Shown piece after piece: positions 36,379 to 44,124 of a DNA stretch of 51,876 bases. This DNA comes from JBGTLU01 sp041743935 (GTDB taxonomy: Bacteria; Bacteroidota; Bacteroidia; Sphingobacteriales; Sphingobacteriaceae), in contig JBGTLU010000022.1 in assembly GCA_041743935.1 (NCBI GenBank), positions 1 through 51,876 of the forward strand. The letters are read 5' to 3'. Positions within the stretch are counted from its first letter, which is position 1; each line of letters opens with the position of its first letter. Under the pieces are notes generated by a model that was not told the DNA's origin, did no database searches, and saw only the letters and a program-made list of their open reading frames with translations. The position numbers were made by a program, and so were the translations under genes.

Positions 36379-37182
36379 CTATTCGCCAAGAAGTGCAGTT
36401 AATCTTACTAGAGCAGCATCACGTGCTGCTTTGTTTTCGGGGCTGCTATTTGGAGCATCGCCCAAGCGTTGGAATGCATGACCGGCACCGGGATAAATCA
36501 CGTAATCGTACGTAATGCCGGCTTCTTTTAAAATTTTCTCGGTATTGGGTATGGTAGCATTTACACGTTGATCGTTTCCTCCGTAAAACCCATAAACGGG
36601 GGCTGTAATTTTTAATAAATCGTCGGAATTGAGCGGTGCTGAACCATAAAAAACAAATGCCTTTTTGATATTAGGATTATGTGTTGCATAACGAAACGTC
36701 TGAGAACCTCCCCAACAAAAACCGGCCACAGAAATTTGTCCGTTGCCAGAAGGTATGGTTTTAGCATATTCAAAAACGGCATCTAAATCTGCGGTAATAA
36801 CCTCTTGTTTTAGTTGTCCAAGGGCATTTCTGGATTCATCTTCGCTAGCAAAATCACTGGTTTTTCTATATTCTGGAGAAAACTCAGAAAGAAAATCTGG
36901 AGCAATAACAATGTACCCTTCGGCAGCTAGCTGGTCGGCAAAACTGCGAACCCAATCGGTTAATCCTCTGTTTTCGTGAATGACAATAACCACCTGTGAA
37001 TTGGTGGATTTTTGGGGGAAAACCACAAAATTATGAACCGTTCTTTCGCCATATTTAACTTCTACCCACTCGTGGTGACGAGGAGAGTCGGTTAATTGCT
37101 TTATGGCGAAGTCTTGGGCGGATGCCGTTGTAAAAAAGATAGAGGTAATTAAAAAGATACCAATGGTGATAATACTTTTCAT
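36379..37182 (-). CDS. Exported dienelactone-hydrolase family protein
   Basis: 267 residues with a signal peptide (FFTTASAQ, cut near residue 23). Alpha/beta hydrolase: oxyanion/Glu motif VIHENRGL (Glu70), nucleophile GFCWGGS with Cys156 in place of Ser, Asp204 in GGNDQ, His235 in AGHAFQR. Cys-Asp-His is the dienelactone hydrolase triad. The signal places it in the periplasm or outside, so its substrate is probably an ester or lactone from the environment; real specificity is unknown. It is the last gene of the minus run, with a repeat-rich 334-bp gap upstream. Confidence 0.88.
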   Translation of the reverse strand: MKSIITIGIFLITSIFFTTASAQDFAIKQLTDSPRHHEWVEVKYGERTVHNFVVFPQKSTNSQVVIVIHENRGLTDWVRSFADQLAAEGYIVIAPDFLSEFSPEYRKTSDFASEDESRNALGQLKQEVITADLDAVFEYAKTIPSGNGQISVAGFCWGGSQTFRYATHNPNIKKAFVFYGSAPLNSDDLLKITAPVYGFYGGNDQRVNATIPNTEKILKEAGITYDYVIYPGAGHAFQRLGDAPNSSPENKAARDAALVRLTALLGE

Positions 37183-37215
37183 AAGTTGAAAATATAATTG
37201 CTATTAATATGCTAT

Positions 37216-37507
37216 GTTACTTTTTTCCTACAGCTGAAAAAAGTAACCAAAAAAAGCCGAGACTGCGCCTGATGCTTTCCTCGTAATCTGGTAAGAATAT
37301 TCACCCAAACCGCATCAGCCAAGGTCGTTTTTATCTTAACGCTCCTTTACATTACCTTTAAAACTGGATAAGTGCCGTATCTAAAGGTACGTTACTTTTT
37401 TCCTACAGCTGAAAAAAGTAACCAAAAAAGCCGAGACTGCGCCTGATGCTATTCAGTTTAACTGTTTTTTAAGCTAATTCTATCCCGCATCAGCCGAGGT
37501 CGTAATT
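37216..37507. repeat. Two copies of a palindromic ~110-115 bp repeat
   Basis: Copy one (37216-37328) and copy two (37391-37502) both start with a 12-bp-arm hairpin GTTACTTTTTTC/GAAAAAAGTAAC. They share GCCGAGACTGCGCCTGATGCT and then GCATCAGCC(A/G)AGGTCG; CTGATGC and GCATCAG form an outer inverted pair. The ~60 bp from the hairpin to GATGCT is nearly identical (one A differs), while the middle differs. This fills the 334-bp gap between the hydrolase and S9 genes, and looks like a dispersed Bacteroidota palindromic element, not a gene. Confidence 0.75.
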
Positions 37508-37516
37508 ACTTCAAAT

Positions 37517-39880
37517 TTATTTCAAACTGGTTTCAAACAACTTTAGTATTCGCTTATATTCATCGGCCCAGCTGCTTGGTTCTACAAATCCGTGGTCTTC
37601 TAAAGGATAAACGGCAAACTCCCAATTCTCTTTTCTTAGTTCAATTAAACGTTGTGCTAAACGAACAACGTCTTGAAAATGCACATTCACATCAATCATC
37701 CCATGACAAATCAATAAATCTCCTTTTAACCCTTGCGGGAAGTATATTGGCGAACTGCGTTTGTAGGCAATGGGGTCTTCTACCGGGGTATTTAAAATAT
37801 TGGAAGTGTAACCATGATTATAATGTGCCCAATCGGTTACAGAGCGTAAAGCTGCACCTGCTTTAAAAACATCTGGCTCGTTAAACATGGCCATAAGAGT
37901 AATAAATCCACCGTAAGAACCACCATATATTCCAATTTTGCCGGCATCTATTCCGTATTTTTCTACTAGTAATTTTGCTCCATCCGTATTATCGCTTAAA
38001 TCTTGCCCACCCATGTGACGATAAATATTGGTTCTGGTATCGCGACCGTAACCAGCACTTGCCTGAAAATCTATGTCTAAAACAGTATAACCTAAATCGG
38101 TAAGTAAATTATGAAACATGTATTCGCGGAAATAGCTGCTCCACCAATAATGCGCGTTTTGTAAATAACCAGCACCGTGTACAAAAATTACAGCAGAACC
38201 GTTTTTCTTAGATGGCTCTGGTTCGTAAATGCGAGCATACACTTCTTTCCCGTTGCGGTTGTTAAAAGAAATTACTTCTGCTTCGCGCCAAGGATAGGAA
38301 AAAAATTCGTCGGAAATGGAGTTGGAAATTTTTGTGGCTTTTGCACCAGGTTTGTTTTCTTGAATAAATAATTCCCAAGGCTTGGTTGTGTATGAATATC
38401 GTATGGCTAAGTATTTTTCATCTGGAGAAAGTCGAACCTCATTAGCACCTTTCATGGAGGTAAGCTTGGTGCGAGTTCCACCGGTTACTGGCATTCTGTA
38501 AAAATGTTGCTCCCCTGGATGTACTTCATTTGAAATAAAATAGAAGAATTTTTTGTCGTTGGATAATTGCGAAGATTGCACTTCAAATTTTCCGGAAGTT
38601 AACTGGCGTTTATTCCCAGAAGTTACATCTACCGAATACAAATGAGAAAATCCATCCGCTTCGGAGTGAAAATAAATGGTGGTGTTGTTTATCCATTCTA
38701 GGGTACCAGTACTAAAGAAACCGCCCCCAATTCCAGGCCCTGCAACCCAGGCTTCATCTCGTTGTCTGTCTAGTAAAGTTAATGCACGAGTTGCTACATC
38801 TACCTTCATTATCCAACGGTCTTTATTATCCATAGACCTTAAGACTACCACTGCATTCTTGCCATCGGGGCTATAAAACGGACCATGCCATTGCACTTGG
38901 CGTTCGGCTTTTTTCTTTTCGGCTTCGGCTTTTTTATCTGGATAGTCGTTCAAATAATCGGGTAAGTCAAAAATACCGGGTATTTCGGATGCAGAAAATT
39001 GCATGATATTGTCTGCCTTCATATCATAAACCCACATTTCATATTGTGGTAAAGCATTGCCAACCTTGGTTCGGGTTGTAATATCTTCAGTATAGCCACT
39101 TTCGGTAACGTAATTTGGGGTAATGGTTGTTTTATTTCCTTCGGGAGATTTGGTTAATCGATAGGTAATGTAGCGCTCATCTGGCGATAAACGAATATTA
39201 TCCGCCGATTTACCATCTAAATAAATTTCATAAGGCCTAAAAGCACCTTCAAATAGTCTGGCTTTTGCTGCTGCCTCGCGATCTTCTTTTCGCTTTTTTA
39301 ATATTTCGAACTCATTTAATTGGTCTTCTATTAACCATTTGTTTTGTTCATTTACTCTTGGTTCAGCAGGTTTACGACCTGCAATAAAATTGGTGAGTTG
39401 CACTAACTCTCCAGTGGTTAAGTGGATAGAAAATAAGTTAACTCCACGTTGAAAAAGCACTTTATCTTCCTTAAAACTATACGTTGGATTTGCTTCTCTT
39501 TCTATCGTATTGGTGAGTTGACGGGTTCTGCCGGTTTTTGTGTCGGTGATAAAAATATCGCCATTACGCTCGAATAATTTTTGTGAAAGCGCTTTGTTAT
39601 ACACTCCAAAAAAAGAGGGTAAATTTCTTCTATTCGCTTGGCTAACTTTAGAGATAGCAGTGCTTCCAACCTGTACAGAGTACAAGGAATCGCCTCTATT
39701 CTTATCCGGATTCCAATTAAAATAAATGGTTTTACTATCTTCTGACCATTGTATATTAGAGGGCGAAGTGCCAATCCATTGCGAGGGTTCTCGCATAATT
39801 TTATCAACCGTTAATGGTGCCAATTGCGCAAACAGAAGAACCGGCGCAATAAAAAATAAGAGAGAGAGAAACTTTTTCAT
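37517..39880 (-). CDS. S9 family (prolyl oligopeptidase/DPP4-like) peptidase
   Basis: 787 residues with signal peptide ending PVLLFAQ. A beta-propeller (about 30-530) and a C-terminal alpha/beta hydrolase with the triad Ser655 (GGSYGG), Asp730 (HGMIDVNV) and His763 (EDHGF). It cleaves short peptides, probably in the periplasm. It is last in a run with the lipoprotein, the small membrane protein and three M14 peptidases, so the unit is for peptide breakdown. Confidence 0.95.
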   Translation of the reverse strand: MKKFLSLLFFIAPVLLFAQLAPLTVDKIMREPSQWIGTSPSNIQWSEDSKTIYFNWNPDKNRGDSLYSVQVGSTAISKVSQANRRNLPSFFGVYNKALSQKLFERNGDIFITDTKTGRTRQLTNTIEREANPTYSFKEDKVLFQRGVNLFSIHLTTGELVQLTNFIAGRKPAEPRVNEQNKWLIEDQLNEFEILKKRKEDREAAAKARLFEGAFRPYEIYLDGKSADNIRLSPDERYITYRLTKSPEGNKTTITPNYVTESGYTEDITTRTKVGNALPQYEMWVYDMKADNIMQFSASEIPGIFDLPDYLNDYPDKKAEAEKKKAERQVQWHGPFYSPDGKNAVVVLRSMDNKDRWIMKVDVATRALTLLDRQRDEAWVAGPGIGGGFFSTGTLEWINNTTIYFHSEADGFSHLYSVDVTSGNKRQLTSGKFEVQSSQLSNDKKFFYFISNEVHPGEQHFYRMPVTGGTRTKLTSMKGANEVRLSPDEKYLAIRYSYTTKPWELFIQENKPGAKATKISNSISDEFFSYPWREAEVISFNNRNGKEVYARIYEPEPSKKNGSAVIFVHGAGYLQNAHYWWSSYFREYMFHNLLTDLGYTVLDIDFQASAGYGRDTRTNIYRHMGGQDLSDNTDGAKLLVEKYGIDAGKIGIYGGSYGGFITLMAMFNEPDVFKAGAALRSVTDWAHYNHGYTSNILNTPVEDPIAYKRSSPIYFPQGLKGDLLICHGMIDVNVHFQDVVRLAQRLIELRKENWEFAVYPLEDHGFVEPSSWADEYKRILKLFETSLK

Positions 39881-39884
39881 AAAC

Positions 39885-40430
39885 TTATTCTACAGATTTG
39901 GATAAATCGAATTTTGCGGAGAAACGTAAATTTCCGTGGCGTTTTAAAATATAGCTAAAGGACTTTTTATCCTCGGAAAACTCCCAAGACCAGACGTTGG
40001 TTTGGGCTGCTGGGATTAACTGAGCAGTAAATTCATCGGCAGGGAAATGTTGTACTAAGCTACTTCCGGTGGTATCTGCCCATCCGCCATAATTGGTTAT
40101 GGAATCTAAGCTACCATCGGCGAGTAAATGTTTGTGTTTGAATAATAGTCCTTCATCGCTCAGGGTCATAATCCAAGTTCTAGATGTATCGTCGCCTACA
40201 TGAAAAGGAATTAGGAGTTGATTTTCGCCGCACTCAGTAAACGTCATGCGAAGCACTTTCCCCGAAAAAGGGTCGTTATCGGCGTTGGTAAAGGTTGCTT
40301 CACCGAGATAGGTTTTGCCACAATGAGTCTTTAAAAACTCGAAAAACTCTGCTTGCGTTGATTTTTTTGGGGTTGTTGTGCAGGAATACAGTACAACAAC
40401 CAGGAATAGTAAACCAAAGATCTTTTTCAT
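39885..40430 (-). CDS. Hypothetical lipoprotein
   Basis: 181 residues with lipoprotein signal ending VVLYSC (Cys17). The mature domain has FFEFLKTHCGKTYLGEA and RMTFTECGENQLLIPF, with two further Cys, and looks like a small beta-rich domain. I do not recognise its function. It is 4 bp upstream of the S9 gene, so co-transcription is near certain. Confidence 0.8.
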   Translation of the reverse strand: MKKIFGLLFLVVVLYSCTTTPKKSTQAEFFEFLKTHCGKTYLGEATFTNADNDPFSGKVLRMTFTECGENQLLIPFHVGDDTSRTWIMTLSDEGLLFKHKHLLADGSLDSITNYGGWADTTGSSLVQHFPADEFTAQLIPAAQTNVWSWEFSEDKKSFSYILKRHGNLRFSAKFDLSKSVE

Positions 40431-40435
40431 ATTGT

Positions 40436-40657
40436 TTAGTTTTGATGATTAGGTTTTTTATCGGAGCCAAATCGTTTGTTAATATAAAATAGTGAAATTG
40501 CCATTATAAAGCCGCCTGAAAACCAAAAAAGTAATCGATATATAAGATTTTCTAATATAATTTCTTCTCCCCAAGCCAAAGGTTGCGCTATGACATCAAA
40601 AAACCACATGAATACTCCAAAAAATATAGTGAAGAACAATATAAATTTCTTATTCAT
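40436..40657 (-). CDS. Small two-TM membrane protein
   Basis: 73 residues: TM about 5-24 (FILFFTIFFGVFMWFFDVIA), a short loop, TM about 40-61, then a charged tail (NKRFGSDKKPNHQN). No family recognised. It sits 5 bp before the lipoprotein gene and 41 bp after the M14 gene on the same strand, a layout that argues for a real gene. Its size makes it easy to miss. Confidence 0.65.
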   Translation of the reverse strand: MNKKFILFFTIFFGVFMWFFDVIAQPLAWGEEIILENLIYRLLFWFSGGFIMAISLFYINKRFGSDKKPNHQN

Positions 40658-40698
40658 TTTTCTGTGTTTTTAGTTTGCTCAGACGTGCCACCACTTTT

Positions 40699-42429
40699 TT
40701 ATTTTCTTCTACTCACCACTCCGCCTTTTCGGCTATCCACTTTTATGGTATAATTGCTGTTTCCGCTCACAATCCAACGTACGGTTACTGTTCCCATACC
40801 CGGAATGTTATCTACCCTTAGCACATTTGGCTCTGTTTTTTGCTCGGTGATAAGACCTAAATCGGCATTTTGTACCAACATACCTGCTACTACATTTGCG
40901 CCTTCTATGGATATAAGATTTGGACGTTCTATTTTGTATTTTAAATCTTGGCTAGAGTGTGTAGGCATTAAACGAGTGTTGGCTATAATTACTGTTACTT
41001 CTTTTATCCCCCCACCTAAATCTTTTTCTTTTATTTCAAAGACTTCCAATTTTGGCGTGTGATAGGCATGAAAAATAGTAAAAGCCATGTTGCGGTGTCC
41101 TTCTGATTCTAACAAGAACCCCGGAGTAGCACGACCAAAGTTTTTCTTAAAACCACCAATCTCTATTAAACCAAATTGCGGATGATTAAATTCTTTCCAA
41201 GGTACAAAGGCATCCCCAAAAATCAGATCCTTATTAAACCTGTAAGCTTCGCGTTGCCCTTCTTGTCCGGTTAAATTGCGATTGTAATACAGATAAGAAG
41301 TAAACAATTCATTGGTGAAAGTATAAATACCACGGCTGCCATAAAACCAATCTAGCTCGCCACCAAAAACAGAATATAAATCTTTATACACTACTAAATA
41401 TCGGTATCCTGGTATTAATTCTTCTCCCTTACGGCCTATGGCATCGTAAATTTGTACATCCTGTGCATTGTATGTGCCCAAATCTTCTTCGGCACCTGGC
41501 CCTCTTAAAATCATCCCCCCAGAATTATGGTAAGATTGTGCTCCTGCAATGTTAGGGTGAGCAAGTACAAAATCGGCAACAGCCCTGTTTTCTGGAATAG
41601 AAAACGGATATTTATGTGCACCACCTTGAATGTGATCTGGCTGCCAGTTCCAACCCCAATCGCGGTTTGGGTCATAGAAACCAACTCCGTCTTCGTTTAC
41701 AAAACCATCTCCATCGGCATCTAATCCTTCAAAACCAAGCATATCGTATTGCCCGTTTACACCCGCTGGTGCAGGTATCATACGTTCTGGGAATTCAGGG
41801 TCTTCTATCCATCTTCCATTAGGGTTTTTGCGTCGCATAAAGGTGATGTGACCATTACCATCTAAATCATTTATTCCATCTTCATCCACTACATTATCTC
41901 GGTCGTTATCAAATGGGATCATTCCAGAACGAGGGGTATTAGGATTATTTGGCTCTTTCATGTAAAAATCACGAGCATCGGGGTTGATGGTTGGGGCAAT
42001 GTAAAACGTTTTATCTGCTAATAATTCGCGGATAAATTCGGTATCGGCAAAGGTTTCTGCCAAATACCAAGCTGTGTATAAAGAAAACTCCGTTCCCTGA
42101 ATCTCATTGGAGTGGATGTTTCCATCAATGTACATGGCAGGTTTTTCATTGTGTTTACCTTTGGTAAAATCGGTTACGGTTAGTAGCCAAATTTCTTTGC
42201 CTAAGAATGATTTCCCAAGACTTTGTAACTTGATTAGGTTGGGATGAGCCGCAGCTAATTTCTTGCAAATCTCGGTTACTCCAGCATAATCATAATACCT
42301 ATTCCAGCTAATTGGCACTTTCGGATTTACTGGTGTTCCGGCAGCTTTAAATACCTGGTCGGCATTTTGGGCAACAGCAGTAAAAACGATTAATGCGGTT
42401 GCTATATAGGTTAATATTAATTTTTTCAT
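40699..42429 (-). CDS. M14 zinc carboxypeptidase, Ca-loop type
   Basis: 576 residues from MKKLILTY; an ATG four codons upstream, at 42441, is equally possible. Signal ends VFTAVAQ. Zinc site His106 and Glu109 (GNIHSNEIQG), third ligand His301 (AQSYHNSGG), catalytic Glu374 (YTFTNELF), all in M14 order. Several DxDxDG-type loops (DNDRDNVVDEDG, DLDGNGHITF, DADGDGFVNEDG) suggest calcium binding. A C-terminal beta-sandwich follows. Exported exopeptidase; exact specificity unknown. It starts within 15 bp of the end of the next M14 gene, in a three-peptidase operon. Confidence 0.92.
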   Translation of the reverse strand: MKKLILTYIATALIVFTAVAQNADQVFKAAGTPVNPKVPISWNRYYDYAGVTEICKKLAAAHPNLIKLQSLGKSFLGKEIWLLTVTDFTKGKHNEKPAMYIDGNIHSNEIQGTEFSLYTAWYLAETFADTEFIRELLADKTFYIAPTINPDARDFYMKEPNNPNTPRSGMIPFDNDRDNVVDEDGINDLDGNGHITFMRRKNPNGRWIEDPEFPERMIPAPAGVNGQYDMLGFEGLDADGDGFVNEDGVGFYDPNRDWGWNWQPDHIQGGAHKYPFSIPENRAVADFVLAHPNIAGAQSYHNSGGMILRGPGAEEDLGTYNAQDVQIYDAIGRKGEELIPGYRYLVVYKDLYSVFGGELDWFYGSRGIYTFTNELFTSYLYYNRNLTGQEGQREAYRFNKDLIFGDAFVPWKEFNHPQFGLIEIGGFKKNFGRATPGFLLESEGHRNMAFTIFHAYHTPKLEVFEIKEKDLGGGIKEVTVIIANTRLMPTHSSQDLKYKIERPNLISIEGANVVAGMLVQNADLGLITEQKTEPNVLRVDNIPGMGTVTVRWIVSGNSNYTIKVDSRKGGVVSRRK

Positions 42430-42442
42430 GTGTATAAACATA

Positions 42443-44098
42443 TTATAAGTTTACCTCTGCTTTTCTGAAACCTGTGTGCGGCGCGCCCACTTCAATGCTT
42501 GCTCTGCCACTGCCTTTTACAATCCAAGATAATTCCAAAACTTCGCCTGCATTTACGGTAGGAAACAATTCTATTTTACGGCCGCTAATGATGGTTTGAT
42601 TGCCAGTTGTATTTAAGGTTACCTTTACTCTTTTCATCCATTTGCTTCGCTCGCCTAATTTACTATGTGTGGCTAATGCTCCTTTGTTATAAACTTTAGC
42701 TGTGATGCGAGTAAGACCTCCTGTAAGTTTTTCTGTTTTTAGGTCGATGATTTCTATTTGAGGTTGCATTTTTGCTAAGTCGATGATAAAATCGGTATGT
42801 TTTTTAGCAATATCTGCCACCATAGAAATGGGTGGATTTAATTGTACAAATGGCACAATACCTCCAGCTTCGGCTTTTTTACCTGGAAAATCAGGATGAT
42901 TAATGCTTGTCCATGGAACAAAGACATTGTTTAGTCCTTTGCTTTCTGCCCATCGCAAATAATTAGTTTCGGTATTATCATCGGTTGGGTTTCTTTCTTT
43001 CAAATTCTTAGTGCTATCTGCAGGAAGTTTCATTTTTGGCACCCACCAGCCTGGGGTACTAAAGCTATTTCTTCCATAATGAAAATAAACCCACTGAGAA
43101 AAATCGCCACCACCAGGTGTAGTTTTAGGAGCTTCTTTAGTTCCGGTAATTTTGTTGTATCTATCCGATACCATGGCATTTACTTTTGCATCAAACTCTA
43201 AATAACCGGAAAGAATTCTGCGCGCAACCGCCTGCGGATTGAATTTAACAGGTTCTGATAAATTATTAGTAGGACCAAAAGTCATGACGGTGGTAATATT
43301 CCAACCCTCTTCAAATAAGAAATCTAATGCGGCGCGAGTTTCTAACTCAGAAACTGCATGCTCTCCCGCTCCCGGGGTAAATGCTGGATAATTGTAAGTC
43401 ATGTTTTTGTTGAAAGAAACACCCCCTTCTCCGTCTTCATTCCAAACTCCGTCTTTATCGTTATCTATTCCTTCGGAAATAACAATATGCGTTCCTTTTT
43501 CTCCTTTAGCAACATCTGCTAAAACCATAATTCTTGGGTCATCTGGGTGGATTTTGTATTTACCAGTTGGATCTTCAATCCTCACCCAAGTAATCAATCC
43601 GTCGCCGTTCAAATCTTCAAAACCGTCCTCATTCATTCTTCCATCCCGGTCGTCGTCCGTTGGGCGAGCATTTCCGCTTCGTTCGTATTTTAATCGACTA
43701 AAATATTGTTCCGATGCATCGGGGTTTACGTTTGGCAAAATGTAAAAAGTTGTAGAGGCCAATACATTTTTGATGCTATCCGTGCCTGCATTTTTCATCA
43801 GATTTTCTGCAAATGCAATAGCCAATTCAGAGCCCAAAAGATGAGATCCTTCTACGCCTCCCACTACAGCAATAGCTGGTTTGTTGGCAACATCACCTGT
43901 TCCTATGGTAAGCAACCAAACGTCTTTGCCACCCATTGTTTTGGTTAAAGATTTAACTTTTACTAATTGCGGATTGGCACGAGCCAAATTATTTACCCGC
44001 TGACTTAATCCAGCATGATTACTGTAGTCTGTTTGCGCAAAACCTGGTAGTATCAACCACAGGAGTAATGCGCTTAAAATCACACATTTTTTGATCAT
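42443..44098 (-). CDS. M14-like protein with lost catalytic residues (pseudopeptidase)
   Basis: 551 residues with signal ending LPGFAQ. It aligns through its length with the neighbouring 576-residue M14 enzyme, including TFYILPNVNPDAS and Ca loops DDDRDGRMNEDG and DNDKDGVWNEDG. But the HxxE zinc site is replaced by E83-G-S-H86 (GGVEGSHLLGSE), the third histidine by Gly275 (VMTFGPTNN), and the catalytic Glu by Pro349 (SFSTPGWW). All four positions are changed, so zinc-dependent cleavage is unlikely. A binding or scaffold role in the same operon is inferred. Confidence 0.88.
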   Translation of the reverse strand: MIKKCVILSALLLWLILPGFAQTDYSNHAGLSQRVNNLARANPQLVKVKSLTKTMGGKDVWLLTIGTGDVANKPAIAVVGGVEGSHLLGSELAIAFAENLMKNAGTDSIKNVLASTTFYILPNVNPDASEQYFSRLKYERSGNARPTDDDRDGRMNEDGFEDLNGDGLITWVRIEDPTGKYKIHPDDPRIMVLADVAKGEKGTHIVISEGIDNDKDGVWNEDGEGGVSFNKNMTYNYPAFTPGAGEHAVSELETRAALDFLFEEGWNITTVMTFGPTNNLSEPVKFNPQAVARRILSGYLEFDAKVNAMVSDRYNKITGTKEAPKTTPGGGDFSQWVYFHYGRNSFSTPGWWVPKMKLPADSTKNLKERNPTDDNTETNYLRWAESKGLNNVFVPWTSINHPDFPGKKAEAGGIVPFVQLNPPISMVADIAKKHTDFIIDLAKMQPQIEIIDLKTEKLTGGLTRITAKVYNKGALATHSKLGERSKWMKRVKVTLNTTGNQTIISGRKIELFPTVNAGEVLELSWIVKGSGRASIEVGAPHTGFRKAEVNL

Positions 44099-44124
44099 AT
44101 AATTTATTAAGGTTGCTTTATTAT

